DNA of 64,000 nt from Undaria pinnatifida (Eukaryota > Sar > Phaeophyceae > Laminariales > Alariaceae), in the NCBI GenBank assembly GCA_012845835.1, contig JABAKD010000023.1:17414751-17478750 (forward strand), written 5' to 3'. Under the pieces are notes generated by a model. It had not been told where the DNA came from. It did no database searches and saw only the letters and a list, made by a program, of their open reading frames with translations. The position numbers were made by a program, and so were the translations under genes. This document shows positions 1 through 9,649 of this stretch, piece after piece. Numbering within the stretch: the first letter of the stretch is position 1; each line of letters begins with the position of its first letter.

Positions 1-472
1 CGGCCCTCTGTTAAGAAACCGAGGTTTTAGTTTTAGGCTGAATTTTGTATCTTCATGAGAATTGCAAAATGATGTGGGCAACCCAACACTAACTTCGGTA
101 TAAAAATTACCGAAGTTCTTACTTCTCCGCAACAACCTTGCGTGAGCCCCACTCTAATGAGAGGGAGGCATGCGCGATTTTTTTTATGATGTTTTACCAT
201 GTTCCAAAGCGCCTCCATTTTTTTTTCGCGCTTCGCGCGATTATTTTGATGCCTTACGAAAGTGTCCCCATGTATGGGATCCGTGCCTCTAGATAACGAT
301 CACACACCACATCAGATCCTCAACAGTCAATCACCACAAAGAAGATCAACTGCCGTGTCTTACCAACAACACTACACACTCTCTGGTGCTCCACTTTCCA
401 CAAGGTCCATGACAAGCTTTGAAAAAAATGCACATCACGACACGCTTAGTTTACATTTGGACTAGGGAAATG
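1..472. other. No gene seen
   Basis: Short frames only. AT- and T-rich sequence with a small palindrome-like stretch near 228-240 (cgcgcttcgcgcg). Nothing recognisable. Confidence 0.6.
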
Positions 473-1239
473 GTTTTTGTAACGCAGGCGAATTAGTATA
501 ACTCGCATTGTTTGTCTCCAGGCCCGATTCAGGCCCAACCAACTTGTTTGAACGCCGATCTTGCCGTGGGTCTGTGAGCATGGGTGCAGAAAAGGTTAAA
601 CCGGCGCTCTCCCGCCGCGCGGGCGCGTGCTCGTCGAGGCACGAGCGAAAGCGTCTGGGTGTGGATGAGCCCGTGTATCTTTTCTTGCGGGATGACTATT
701 GATAGACGTGTCTGAGAAAATAAGGACCGTTTTTGACCTCAACATAAAGAAAGACAGATCCCGGTATTATACACCCGGACAGAGCGGATGTCAACAGGAG
801 GAGGCTGGGACGTGGAGGCCGGAAGCAGCCGAGTGTCGGAACGAGCGCTACAGGGCACAAAGGGACATAGAGCAGGGAAAGTTTGAAAGATGACGCCGAG
901 CGCGGCGAGGGTGGAGAGGCTGGCATGCGTCGCGAGGGTAGCACGCACCACCCAGTCTCGATACGGCAAGAAACATTTTGCCTTTACGAACAGAGTGATA
1001 TGATACACCATGGAAAGGGTTCAAGGATATACTTAACATACTTTCGTATTGGCGATGGACAAACGTTTTCGGATATACACGGTGCCTTCGTGGCCAAACT
1101 CGGGCACCATTATATTTCAGTGTTCGCGACGCCCCCAGGACGCCATCGGATTGGCTGGGTGGGTCGGTTCGAGGTCTGTTGATATTATTGTACACACATA
1201 CACATATTGTGTCTTCATGGGGAGGGTGCTCGTGGACTT

Positions 1240-1630
1240 TTTCTTTTTTTCTGTTGTTAAGGAATTAGTAGGGTATCAGTCCGTTTGACCACTTGCAAAA
1301 AGTTAACCAATAGCTTACCCATACTAAGCCATATATATGACACTCTCCCCCCCTGAAACAGCTAGATAGCAGGTCGGCCGGATATATGGGCGGACCTGTC
1401 AATGTCCATGCGGTCTCATTTCCTGGGGATACCGGGGAGAGTATATTTCAAGTTCGGCATGGGGAAAATCGGAAAAAGTTTTCTATTGAGGATGGTGGGA
1501 TTTAAACCAACGACCCAAAAAAAACATGGTATGTCGACGACGCCACTTATTAAGGAATTAGTGGGGTATAAGCCCGTTTGACCACTTGCAAAAGGTTAAC
1601 CAATAGCTTACCCAAACCAAGCCTTACTAC
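1240..1630. mobile_element. Insertion specific to copy A, with 73-bp direct repeats
   Basis: Copy B reads straight across this site (near 30155). The inserted block has near-identical direct repeats at 1257-1333 and 1551-1623, both starting AAGGAATTAGTRGGGTAT. Preceding TGTTAAGG would suit the start of a long terminal repeat, so a small TRIM-like LTR element is possible. A tRNA T-arm-like string (minus strand GGTTTAAATCC near 1507) lies inside. No coding capacity. Confidence 0.4.
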
Positions 1631-1720
1631 ATTGTGCTGTGCTGTACCACTGCTGTACCTGGTACTACGTCCTGCTGTAGTACAGGGTGGCACCGTCGTC
1701 GATCGCCCGCCGTCGCCCGG

Positions 1721-2056
1721 TTGCTCGCTCGCCCGCCGTCGCTCCCTTCCCCGGTCGGTGCCGTTCGATCGCCCGCCGCCGCTGTTGTTATCGTTATTAC
1801 CACGTACCGATACTACAACAACACCAGAGGGGTGTACACATGCATACTACATCATTGAATCGCAATGCATGCACCCCCAGCTCAGCCCGGTCGTTCGCTC
1901 GCCCGCCGTCGCTCCCTTCCCCGGTGCCGTTCGATCGCCCGCCGCCGCTGTTGTTATCATTATTACCACGTACCGATACTACAACAACACCAGAGGGGTG
2001 TACACATGCATACTACATCATTGAATCGCAATGCATGCACCCCCAGCTCAGCTCAA
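1721..2056 (+). repeat. Tandem duplication, two units of about 170 bp
   Basis: Units 1721-1890 and 1891-2056 are nearly identical, from CTCGCCCGCCGTCGCTCC to GCATGCACCCCCAGCTCAGC. The first has an extra 4 bases (tcgg). It lies inside the Helitron-like copy A; copy B has a single diverged unit. Confidence 0.85.
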
Positions 2057-3517
2057 GCCCAGCAATATATAGCTGCCTGCCCTGCGGTGCGGTGTTATGT
2101 CGGGCTGCGCTGTGCTTTCGTTCGAATACACAGCAACACCAGGTATGACGCGAAGTATCAGGTACCATGTACTGTTATGTACGTACGTGTTGTACTAGTG
2201 TTTTTGCTTTCTCCATTCAGTCGATTGCCATCTCTTGGCCCCCATGTATGTACGTTTTCCCCCCCCGGTAAATTACACCCCCCGTACTTACTGCCGAATC
2301 AAACGTGACAACGCCAACAAGCACAGAGACAGCACAGTACACAGCACAGGGCAACTAGCTCTCCACAAACCGCTGCTCTTGTCATTTCCAATTCGCTAGT
2401 CGCACCAAACCATGGGCCTCTCCTTTCTGTCCCCTTTACATAAGTTTTCGCTGTATTCTTCCTTGCGCGAGAGCGGAGTCCTTGTACATTGAACGCAAAA
2501 AAGGGGGGCTACACATGTTGGAGGTTTCTTGTGCCGCGTTTGGTGCTGGGCACCTATACGAAGCGCTTCACGAAGCTATGAGAAGCCCGAACGCGAGCTA
2601 CAGCAGAGGGAACCCAACGCCTTCTTGGTTGCCGCCCGCGGTGCCTGCTGCTTGTGTCAGCGGTGTGCGGATCCATACCACGGTGATACCAGTGTACCAG
2701 GTACGACGTACCCGGCACAGCACAAAGCACAGCATGCCTGGTAGCTACCTGGTAATTGGCTGTTTTTTTCTGGGTTGTGAGACCTCGCCCAGCAAGCTCC
2801 TACATAGTTTAATATAAGACTCCCTGCCGAAGGTACCTCAGAGCACTCAGCTGGAGCACCAGGGCCTGCACATGTTAATATGAGGTGGCGATGATGTTTT
2901 AATTTGGGAGAAAATAATCAAGGTAATGAACGTAGCGGGCGGAGAGGGGATATTTTTCACCTACCCCTTTTGGGAAAAATGGGAAATAACTTGTGGAACT
3001 CTAGTTTCGGGAAGCTCTTGAGTTTTTCGCTCCGTTCCTGGTCGAGATGTCCAGAGGGTTAGCGAACCGCTGATGATGTCCATCTGTACTCACACTATCC
3101 TGTTGGGCTCGGAGAGGCCGACCCTCAACGCCTACCCATGCCACTTTTTGTTCGCGCAATGTCGATAAATCGTTGATGCTGCGAACGCAATGGACGGGTC
3201 AGTGGTGCATGTCGATGAGCTCCCGACACAGATTCCGTCTCACGCCCTTCACCTCTGATGCCGAAACTCGGCCGAGGCCGACGACATGTGCTAGGCTGTC
3301 AAGGCATGCAAAAATTGTCGCGATGCTGCTGCTACCGCCGGAGAACGGGTTTTGAGGGTCAATCGATCAAAGGGTGCCCCTGGTTGTGATTTTTGTGCTT
3401 CACTCAAGTGGGCTTCATAAAATGTGGGCTTCACCAAACTCATTTCCGTTTGAGAGACTCCAGGCTGAAGCCTGGATAATTGCGATCTATCCGTAACCTT
3501 GCACCGGCATCAACAAG

Positions 3518-3645
3518 GTCGGCGCAGAATAACCTATCATGCGGTTTTCCCAAAAAAAGAATTTCGTCAGTCACCCCCAACGTCGGCGCAGCACAACCTA
3601 TCACATGGCTTTCCTGAAAAAGCGCTACGTCAGTCACTCCACTAT
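3518..3645. repeat. 64-bp tandem repeat, two units
   Basis: GTCGGCGCAG recurs at 3518 and 3582, followed by similar text to GTCAGTCAC. A decayed third unit may follow (tatgtaggcgtaac). It lies between the end of the Helitron-like element and the PIPK exon repeats. Confidence 0.7.
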
Positions 3646-3746
3646 GTAGGCGTAACTCCCTCCGCTACCATAAACAAGCACGAGGTAGAACACGATCGAA
3701 TCGACGACAGTAACGGGTATTAAGCAGCTTTCCTACAGTTACGTCC

Positions 3747-3964
3747 GCGACAGGTGCTAGAAAAACCAACCCGCTTCACGTCCGTCGGTCTACAACTGGT
3801 CGGCTTGTCTGCCACACAGTGTTCCGGTCGATGAAGTCGATTAAACGATTCTTCCGCTATAGGTGCCAGACAAAACAAGCCGTTTAACATCTGTCGGTAT
3901 TCAACCGGTCAGCTTGTCTGTCACTCGGTGCTCCGGTCGATGAAGTCGATGAAACGATTCCGAT
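3747..3964 (-). repeat. 109-bp tandem duplication of the PIPK exon end
   Basis: Two units (about 3747-3855 and 3856-3964) share CCGGTCGATGAAGTCGAT at 3824 and 3933. The right unit contains the end of the last PIPK exon; the left is a diverged copy lying in what would be the 3' UTR. The duplication therefore arose across the stop codon and did not change the reading frame of the right copy. Confidence 0.8.
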
Positions 3965-4050
3965 ACTCTTGTGGGGGAACGGCAGAAATGTCGTGTCGGT
4001 TATAAACCACGCCCTTCGCCGCCCTCTCCAGCACTTTCCAGGCGTTATAT
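3921..4050 (-). CDS. PIPK last exon (C-terminal end, with stop)
   Basis: Terminal exon of a phosphatidylinositol phosphate kinase, an enzyme that phosphorylates the inositol ring of membrane phosphoinositides. On the minus strand it follows an acceptor reading cttccacag and runs 130 bases to TGA at 3923-3921. The first base completes an Arg codon split by the intron; 42 residues follow. They contain YNAWKVLERAAKG, the region around the specificity (activation) loop, then ISAVPPQEYRNRFIDFI, which matches the conserved PIPK end (S-x-V-x-P-x-x-Y-x-x-RF-x-x-F). Length and stop position suit the family. The end of this exon is duplicated in tandem just downstream (3747-3964). The phase fits the donor at 42987. 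Transcription is not proven. Confidence 0.82.
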
Positions 4051-4237
4051 CTGTGGAAGTATTCATGGTTCAGCACAAAGAGTTGGTAAAGATGAATACG
4101 GTCGCTTCTTGGCAGTGATCGGCCGTATACTTTGGGATGCTGGATTGATTCGTCATGTAAATTAATGGTCGAAAAAACATGTTTCATACATATATCTATC
4201 GTCTAGATTACAGGGGTGGACGCAGAGCTCGTTGGGT

Positions 4238-4468
4238 TGTTCACCACCACCACCACCAACACCACAACCAACACCACCACCTCCACCAACACCAGCACCA
4301 GCACCAGCATCAGCACCAGCACCACCACTACCACCACCACCACCGCCGCCGCCAGCAGCAGCGCCTGAACCACCCCCACCCCCACGCCCATCCCCCACCG
4401 CAACCGCAACCGCAACCGCAACCGCAACCACAACCGCAACCACAACCACGATCACAACCACGACCACA

Positions 4469-4509
<41 letters not shown>

Positions 4510-4542
4510 AACAACAACAACAACAACAAAAAACATTAACAA

Positions 4543-4595
<53 letters not shown>
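4238..4595 (+). repeat. Compound microsatellite (CAC/CAA/CGA/CAACCG)
   Basis: A run of trinucleotide and hexanucleotide repeats: CCACCA, CAGCAC, CCGCAA, CCACGA, then CAA. It makes long His/Gln, Pro/Ala, Thr, Asn and minus-strand Val/Leu homopolymer frames that should not be read as proteins. It lies next to the acceptor of the last PIPK exon, about 190 bp into the giant intron. Confidence 0.95.
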
Positions 4596-4599
4596 TGTA

Positions 4600-6050
4600 G
4601 TAATCAGCGGCTCAGTACAAACTATTGGCTATCCTTAACAGATTCAACTTGTGGGATTGGGGGCAACTTGATTCTTGAAACAGCAGAAATCCACCGCACA
4701 ACGGCAGCAGTCAGCTGCAACGAGCAAGAAAGCAACACACAACACAAATACCGCACCAATACGACATCTGCTTCCAGGTCGCCGACACAACACCAAGGAA
4801 GCTACCGCACGACACGCCCACCCGCCGACCAAGCCATCCACCCACCAATCAACCTATCCACCACATGCTACAGCAGTATTGCAGCAACCTAATGGTTGGT
4901 TCGTACTCGAACTTCGCCAAGGCAGGCCGGTACAGCGAAGAGATCAAAATATTGTACCAAAGAAAATTACAGCTCTACCTCCCACAGGCACGAATGTAAA
5001 CCCACGTACTAATTGACCCCTGTAAACCCACCCAACCAGCAACCCACCCCGTCCATTCACCAAACACCTCAACCGCCACGTGGTACAGCAGCAAACAGAG
5101 GCGCTTGATCCGTACTCGACTCTTTATCTTGAAAACACATTGGTACGTTGCATCTCCTGCGGAGTACAATAACGTTTTAGCCACCGATTCTCACCCATCA
5201 AACGACCCACCACCCACCCACGAACCGGTACCGGTACCTACAGCTGCATGCTGAAGATTAACATATCTGCGATTATAGCACGCACGACGAAAACAAAGCA
5301 CCCTCGGTGAGGTCTTATGGCGTGGTCACATAAAGTAAGTAGCATACCGTTCGAGAATCCATAAACAATCGACTCACGAATATCAACTTTTCACCTTTTT
5401 ACGTTGGCCCTGGTCTGTTTCGGTTAATTCTTCACCCAAACCAGTATCTGTGGTGTTGTCTCGCTGGAATGTAAGCGCTAGGGTACGTGATATGTCCGTG
5501 GGGGATATGGCAAAGATGTCAAGCTGCCCTTTCGATTGGTGTTTGGTGTCTGTGAGCAACATACACATCCCCGCAAGGTGTACCAGGTATGCCCTTATTA
5601 ATTTCAGAAAACCGACCAGCTTCTGTAAAAAACGAGGAAAAAGTTAAATAGCAGGGTCGTACGCATAATTTGAATAGCACAAGTCCACAACTAATGCTAC
5701 GACAATCAAGCCGTGAGCATATACCAGTCCCGCTAAAAAGAATGCTGCTTGGTTGTCGGACGTGTCTATAGTTACAATAATACACCAACACGAAGCCCGT
5801 GCTTCCGTTGACCTGCAAACGGCGCAAACAGCGGCAGCGTAGACAGCAACCTCAGCGACAGCACGCCTTTCACACCTCTACTGCTCCAATTAGTCTAGGA
5901 CGAAAGCGGGGATATACGTATACAACGCCGTCATAAATACAACTGTTTCCGTGGACGCCGTCTACTACGACCTTCGCTAAGCGCAGCCCTAAAAGAAAAA
6001 ATAAGGCACGCATTATTTTGCGCTTGTGTACGACAAAAAGTAAAATAGAC
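4600..6050. other. No gene seen
   Basis: Short frames without family resemblance on both strands. CCCACCC-type C-rich stretches occur near 5010-5060 and 5205-5240. Nothing else supported. Confidence 0.5.
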
Positions 6051-6053
6051 AAC

Positions 6054-6330
6054 AGCTGTGAGATAGAAAACTTCGTCGAAAATCATTTTTGCAAGCTGTG
6101 TGTGATTCTCCGATCGTGCGTATTACTGGGTGTATGTCCTCATTAAGGATATAGGCCGGCGACTCCCCTTAGAACTAGCTTGTGCCAGGGTCAACAGGGT
6201 GATGTTCATCAATCTGTGCACGGGAAGTATAAAACCCGTTTTTAAGGGGACAAAATCTGACGGCTTACCACCAGTTCAAGATGTATATCTTGTAGTCGTA
6301 TGACCAGTGAGTGGAGAGCGGGGTTTTAAA
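6054..6330 (+). repeat. Interspersed repeat family E, copy 1
   Basis: Aligns with 28203-28485 along its length (GTGAGATMGAAGAYTTCG at the start; TATAAAACCCGTTTTTRAGG in the middle; CGTATGACCAGTG near the end). Both copies run directly into a poly-G tract, beyond which the sequences differ. Non-coding; class unknown. Confidence 0.75.
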
Positions 6331-6332
6331 AC

Positions 6333-6344
6333 GGGGGGGGGGGG
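6333..6344 (+). repeat. Poly-G tract (G12)
   Basis: Homopolymer that joins repeat family E to repeat family B. Similar tracts mark most repeat boundaries between 6.3 and 9.5 kb and between 40.6 and 42.1 kb. Confidence 0.95.
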
Positions 6345-6870
6345 AGGGTACTCGGTTTGTGCATGGCCCTAGGCGTTCGACCATAGACTCTCACATCCAT
6401 ACTACGCCGGGACGGAGCACATCGGGTTTTCACCAACCAGGCAGACATTACTTGCACCAAGCGCGAAGCGCCTTGAGGCGTTCGACGAGTCGCATAAAGG
6501 GTGAACTACGTCCTTCCAAGAACCGCTCGTAAGACGGACTTCGGCACCTTGTGCCTACTTTCTTGCTTATGGATGACAGCGCCAATAAGTCACTTTGTTT
6601 TCGGGTGTGGCCTTGCCAGAGAGAGCAATGGGTATTACTACGTAACTGCCTCGTGGATGTCTTACCATGTTCTCATATGATGCGATCGTTCCCCTTGTGC
6701 GGAGTTAGGGTTCCCCACCCCGCGCAATATGATCTAACTCAACAACCATCATAGTGACCGCCAAAAAAAAACAAAAAACGGTACCGTGGTTGTTTAGCTC
6801 ACGCAGTGACTGGCATGTATTACAACGTCGTTGCCAACCAACGCCAACCCCAATAGAGACATATAAAACT
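6345..6870 (-). repeat. Poly-G-bounded repeat family B, copy 1
   Basis: Begins after poly-G with TACTCGGTTTGTGCATGG and ends near CGCCAACCCCAATA. Copies lie at 8280-8830, 8900-9320, 41036-41590 and 41657-41800. Its first 100 bases resemble in layout the 3' end of the LINE on the minus strand (poly-C after the last codons, APSR-like peptide), so it may be the tail of a related retrotransposon. Confidence 0.6.
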
Positions 6871-6915
6871 AAATGGAGTTCGATATTTCGGATCTTCAAC
6901 ACAACTTCTATATCG

Positions 6916-6937
6916 CGATTTGCGATTTCGCAAATCG
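6916..6937. repeat. Perfect hairpin
   Basis: CGATTTGCG, loop ATTT, CGCAAATCG: 9-bp perfect stem. A third copy of the arm (attcgcaaatcg) follows at once, so alternative pairings are possible. Confidence 0.9.
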
Positions 6938-7024
6938 CCCGATTCGCAAATCGTCCGATAAAAAACTCAAAATCGCCTTGTTCCCAGAAGCACGTGAGAT
7001 AAAAAACTTAAATGTGCTGATAAT

Positions 7025-7250
7025 CAGTGAGTGCGCTGCTTTCAAAGAAGACGGCAAAGTACTTGGAATCATTGCGCGGATCACCAGTGCATTACTTTAA
7101 AAAAGACGGCAAACTACTTGGAACTAGTGTGCGGATAACCAGTGCGCTACTTTGAAAAGACGGCAAACTACTTGGAAAAAGTGTACGCGATGACGAGAAC
7201 GATATTTCAAACGAAGACCGTAAACTACATGGAATTAGTGTGCGGATTGT
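7025..7250. repeat. 55-60-bp tandem repeat, four units
   Basis: Units start at about 7025, 7085, 7140 and 7195, each with AAGACGGCAAACTACTTGGAA and TGTGCGGAT-like parts, decaying to the right. Short frames through it are by-products. Confidence 0.75.
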
Positions 7251-8000
7251 GTTTATTCAAGCAAAGAAAGGTAGACATCTTAAAAAAGAAGGTGCGCCAA
7301 GACTTGTTCTGCACTCTAGATACGAGTCGCCAACCTTACATACCCTACGAGGTCATCGTCCTGAAGCTCGCCTGAGCTCATGAGCATCGGCTTGGCAGAT
7401 CGCACGTCGCACGAAGCGCCTATGCGTCGCTGGCGGGCTTCGGTATATCGCTACTCGTACGACGTGCGTGTGGTCTACAGAGTCTACAGCAGCAGTGCTT
7501 GTAATTAGATTTCTCAAATCACTTAGGATATTGCCGTGGGTAGAGCCCAGAGAACAGAACCCATGGCATCAGCGACGGCACTGAAATGAAGCGGCTGCCA
7601 AGTGTTGCCTCCTCTCCTCGGTGCGTTCGGCGCGCCAAACGCTACCCGATTGTTGCCGGGTAGGGTGAAGGCCGTGCCGGGTTGGGGCATGGGTTTGAGG
7701 TAACTCCGCCAGAAAGCCACCCAGCCGAAGCACTGAATGTTGTGCTGGTGCCTCTGAATCCGGGCATCCCGGGCACCCACCACCCGCCCCTCCCCGGCCA
7801 CGGGAACACCGACCAGCGGTGTGCATTCAACCCCGTCCCTGCGGCCATCCCTGCTGCTGTTGTCCATGTTGGTGCGGTGCGGATCGGATGACACCGGGCC
7901 TAGGACATGTACGGACCTAGGACATGTACTGCTTGCTGTACGTGTTATCTGAAGCGTGTCCAATTGTGTTTGTCAACAATTCCGGCTCTACTCAATAAAA
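7250..8000. other. Unassigned stretch
   Basis: GC-richer island at 7520-7900 with a 146-codon minus frame (7523-7963) and overlapping frames on both strands. No motif recognised; overlapping open frames on both strands point to composition rather than coding. Confidence 0.4.
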
Positions 8001-8279
8001 AGAACACTACCTATCGCGTTGAGGCAAAGTTTGCCGTGTGCGATTTTTCGCAATTGTTTGTGTTTTGCGGACCACAGGAGCTAAAATAACGTGATTTCCG
8101 GCACGCATATAAAACTCCAGGAGCACACAATTCGGCTCTAACAGACCAAAATCGCGATATTTTTCAAGTTTTATGTGTCTCCAGTATACATACAATGGTT
8201 TACGGCGTCGGTGCCAACCGAAGTCAACTATTATGTATACAAAATAAGGGCGGCGGGGGGCGGGTAAAGGCAAGGGGGA

Positions 8280-8830
8280 GGGGGGGGAGGGGGTGTACTC
8301 GGGTTGTGCATGGCCGTAGCCGTATGACCATGGACCCTTACATCCCTACTATGCCGGGACGGGGCACGTCGGGTTTTCACCAACCAGACAGACATTGCTT
8401 GCACCAAGCGCGAAGCGCCGTGAGGTGTTCGGCGAGTAGCATGAAGGGTGAACTGCATCCTTCCAATAACCGCTCGTAAGACGGACTTCGGTACCTTGTG
8501 CCTACTTTCTTGCTTATGGATGACAGCGCCAGTGAGTTACTTTGTTTTCTGGTGTGGCCACGCCAAAGACAGCAATGGGTATTACTATGTAACTGCCTCG
8601 TGGGTGCTTTACCATATTCACACTACGTGATGCGATCATTCCTCTTGTGCGGAGTTACGGTTCCCCACTCTGCATCATATCATCTAACTCGATAACCATC
8701 ATGGCGACTGCCAAAAAAAGAAAAAAAAAGAAGAAACGGTACCCTCGTTATCTAGTTCACGCCGTGATTGGCATGTTTTACAGCGTCGTTGCCAACCAAC
8801 GCCAACCCCAAATATACGTAATATTTTACA
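8280..8830 (-). repeat. Repeat family B, copy 2
   Basis: Preceded by G-rich sequence (8249-8291). Reads GTACTCGGGTTGTGCATGG through CCATCATGGCGACTGCC to GTTGCCAACCAACGCCAACC. Closest to copies 1 and 4. No intact coding frame. Confidence 0.65.
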
Positions 8831-8899
8831 GCGTCGGTGTCAACCGAGGCCAACAATTATACACACATATTTTAAGGGGCGGGGGTGTGGGGGGGGTGC

Positions 8900-9320
8900 A
8901 CTCAGTTCGTGCATGGCCCTAGGCGTATGACCATAGAACCTCGCATCCCTACTATGCCGTGACGGAACACACCGGGTTTTCATCAACCAGGCAGGCAATA
9001 ATTGTACCAAGCGCGAGGCGCCGTGAGGTGTTCGGCGAGTCGAATAAAGGGTGAACTACATCCTTCCAAGAACCGCTCGTAAGACGGAATTCGGCACCTT
9101 GTGCCTACTTTCTTGCTCATAGATGACAGCGCCAATGAGTCACTTTGTTTTCTGGTGTGGTCATTCCAGAGAGAGCCATGGGTATTACTATGTAACTGCC
9201 TCGTGGGTGCCTTACCATACTTGTATACACACCATGTGATGCGATAATGCCCCTTGCCCCTTAAGCGAAGTTAGGGTTCTCCACCCCGCGCAATATGATC
9301 TAACTCGATTACCCTCGTGA
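8900..9320 (-). repeat. Repeat family B, copy 3
   Basis: Follows a G-rich junction at 8876-8898 and stops at the next poly-G tract near 9325. Same layout as the other copies but lacks the right-hand part. Confidence 0.65.
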
Positions 9321-9324
9321 TGAC

Positions 9325-9537
9325 CGGGGGGGTGGGAGCGGAAGGATGGGGGGGGATTATTGGAATTTGAAGACCATATAAATGAATTGGAGCTACTGCA
9401 AGGATAGCTGGAAAGGTAAAGAGGTGATATCACCCTTCGGGTAGTGTCTTATAACTCTGGCGGGATTTTTTTTTTGATGGGGCGGTGGGGGAGGGAGGGT
9501 ATGCGTGTGCGTGTGCTTGTGTGTGTGTCTGGGGGGG
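9325..9537. repeat. Poly-G-bounded repeat family C, copy 1
   Basis: About 150 bp with GAAGACCATATAAATGAATT and GGTGATATCACC (a palindrome), with G-rich tracts on both sides. It matches 41880-42070, also between G-rich tracts. A TG-rich run and G7 (9531-9537) separate it from the LINE. Confidence 0.7.
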
Positions 9538-9649
9538 TCTTCTTTTGTTTCCTAGCTTAGTCATTAGAACATTTATCACGCATTCCCTTCGAGACGGAGC
9601 ACCGTTCCTACCCCAAATAGTGACACCTCCAACATTTGGGCGCTCATAA

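Larger units (their letters stand above)
473..3481 (+). mobile_element. Helitron-like non-autonomous element, copy A
   Basis: Second copy at 29392-31985; the two align from GTTTTWGTAACGC to GCCTGGAKAATT. Near the left end is a palindromic stretch (clean in copy B). Near the right end TCCAGGC-tgaa-GCCTGGA forms a perfect 7-bp stem with a 4-base loop, a few bases from the end. There are no inverted terminal repeats and no obvious target duplication. These traits suit Helitron or Helentron elements. No Rep or helicase is encoded; the frames inside (for example at 883-1182 and 2482-2817) are not conserved as proteins. It differs from copy B by an insertion at about 1240-1630 and by a tandem duplication at 1721-2056. 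Confidence 0.5.

Noticed and set aside
4162..4600. Long Val/Leu, His/Gln, Thr and Asn homopolymer frames on both strands
   Set aside because: They are readings of a compound microsatellite; all frames are open for the same reason.
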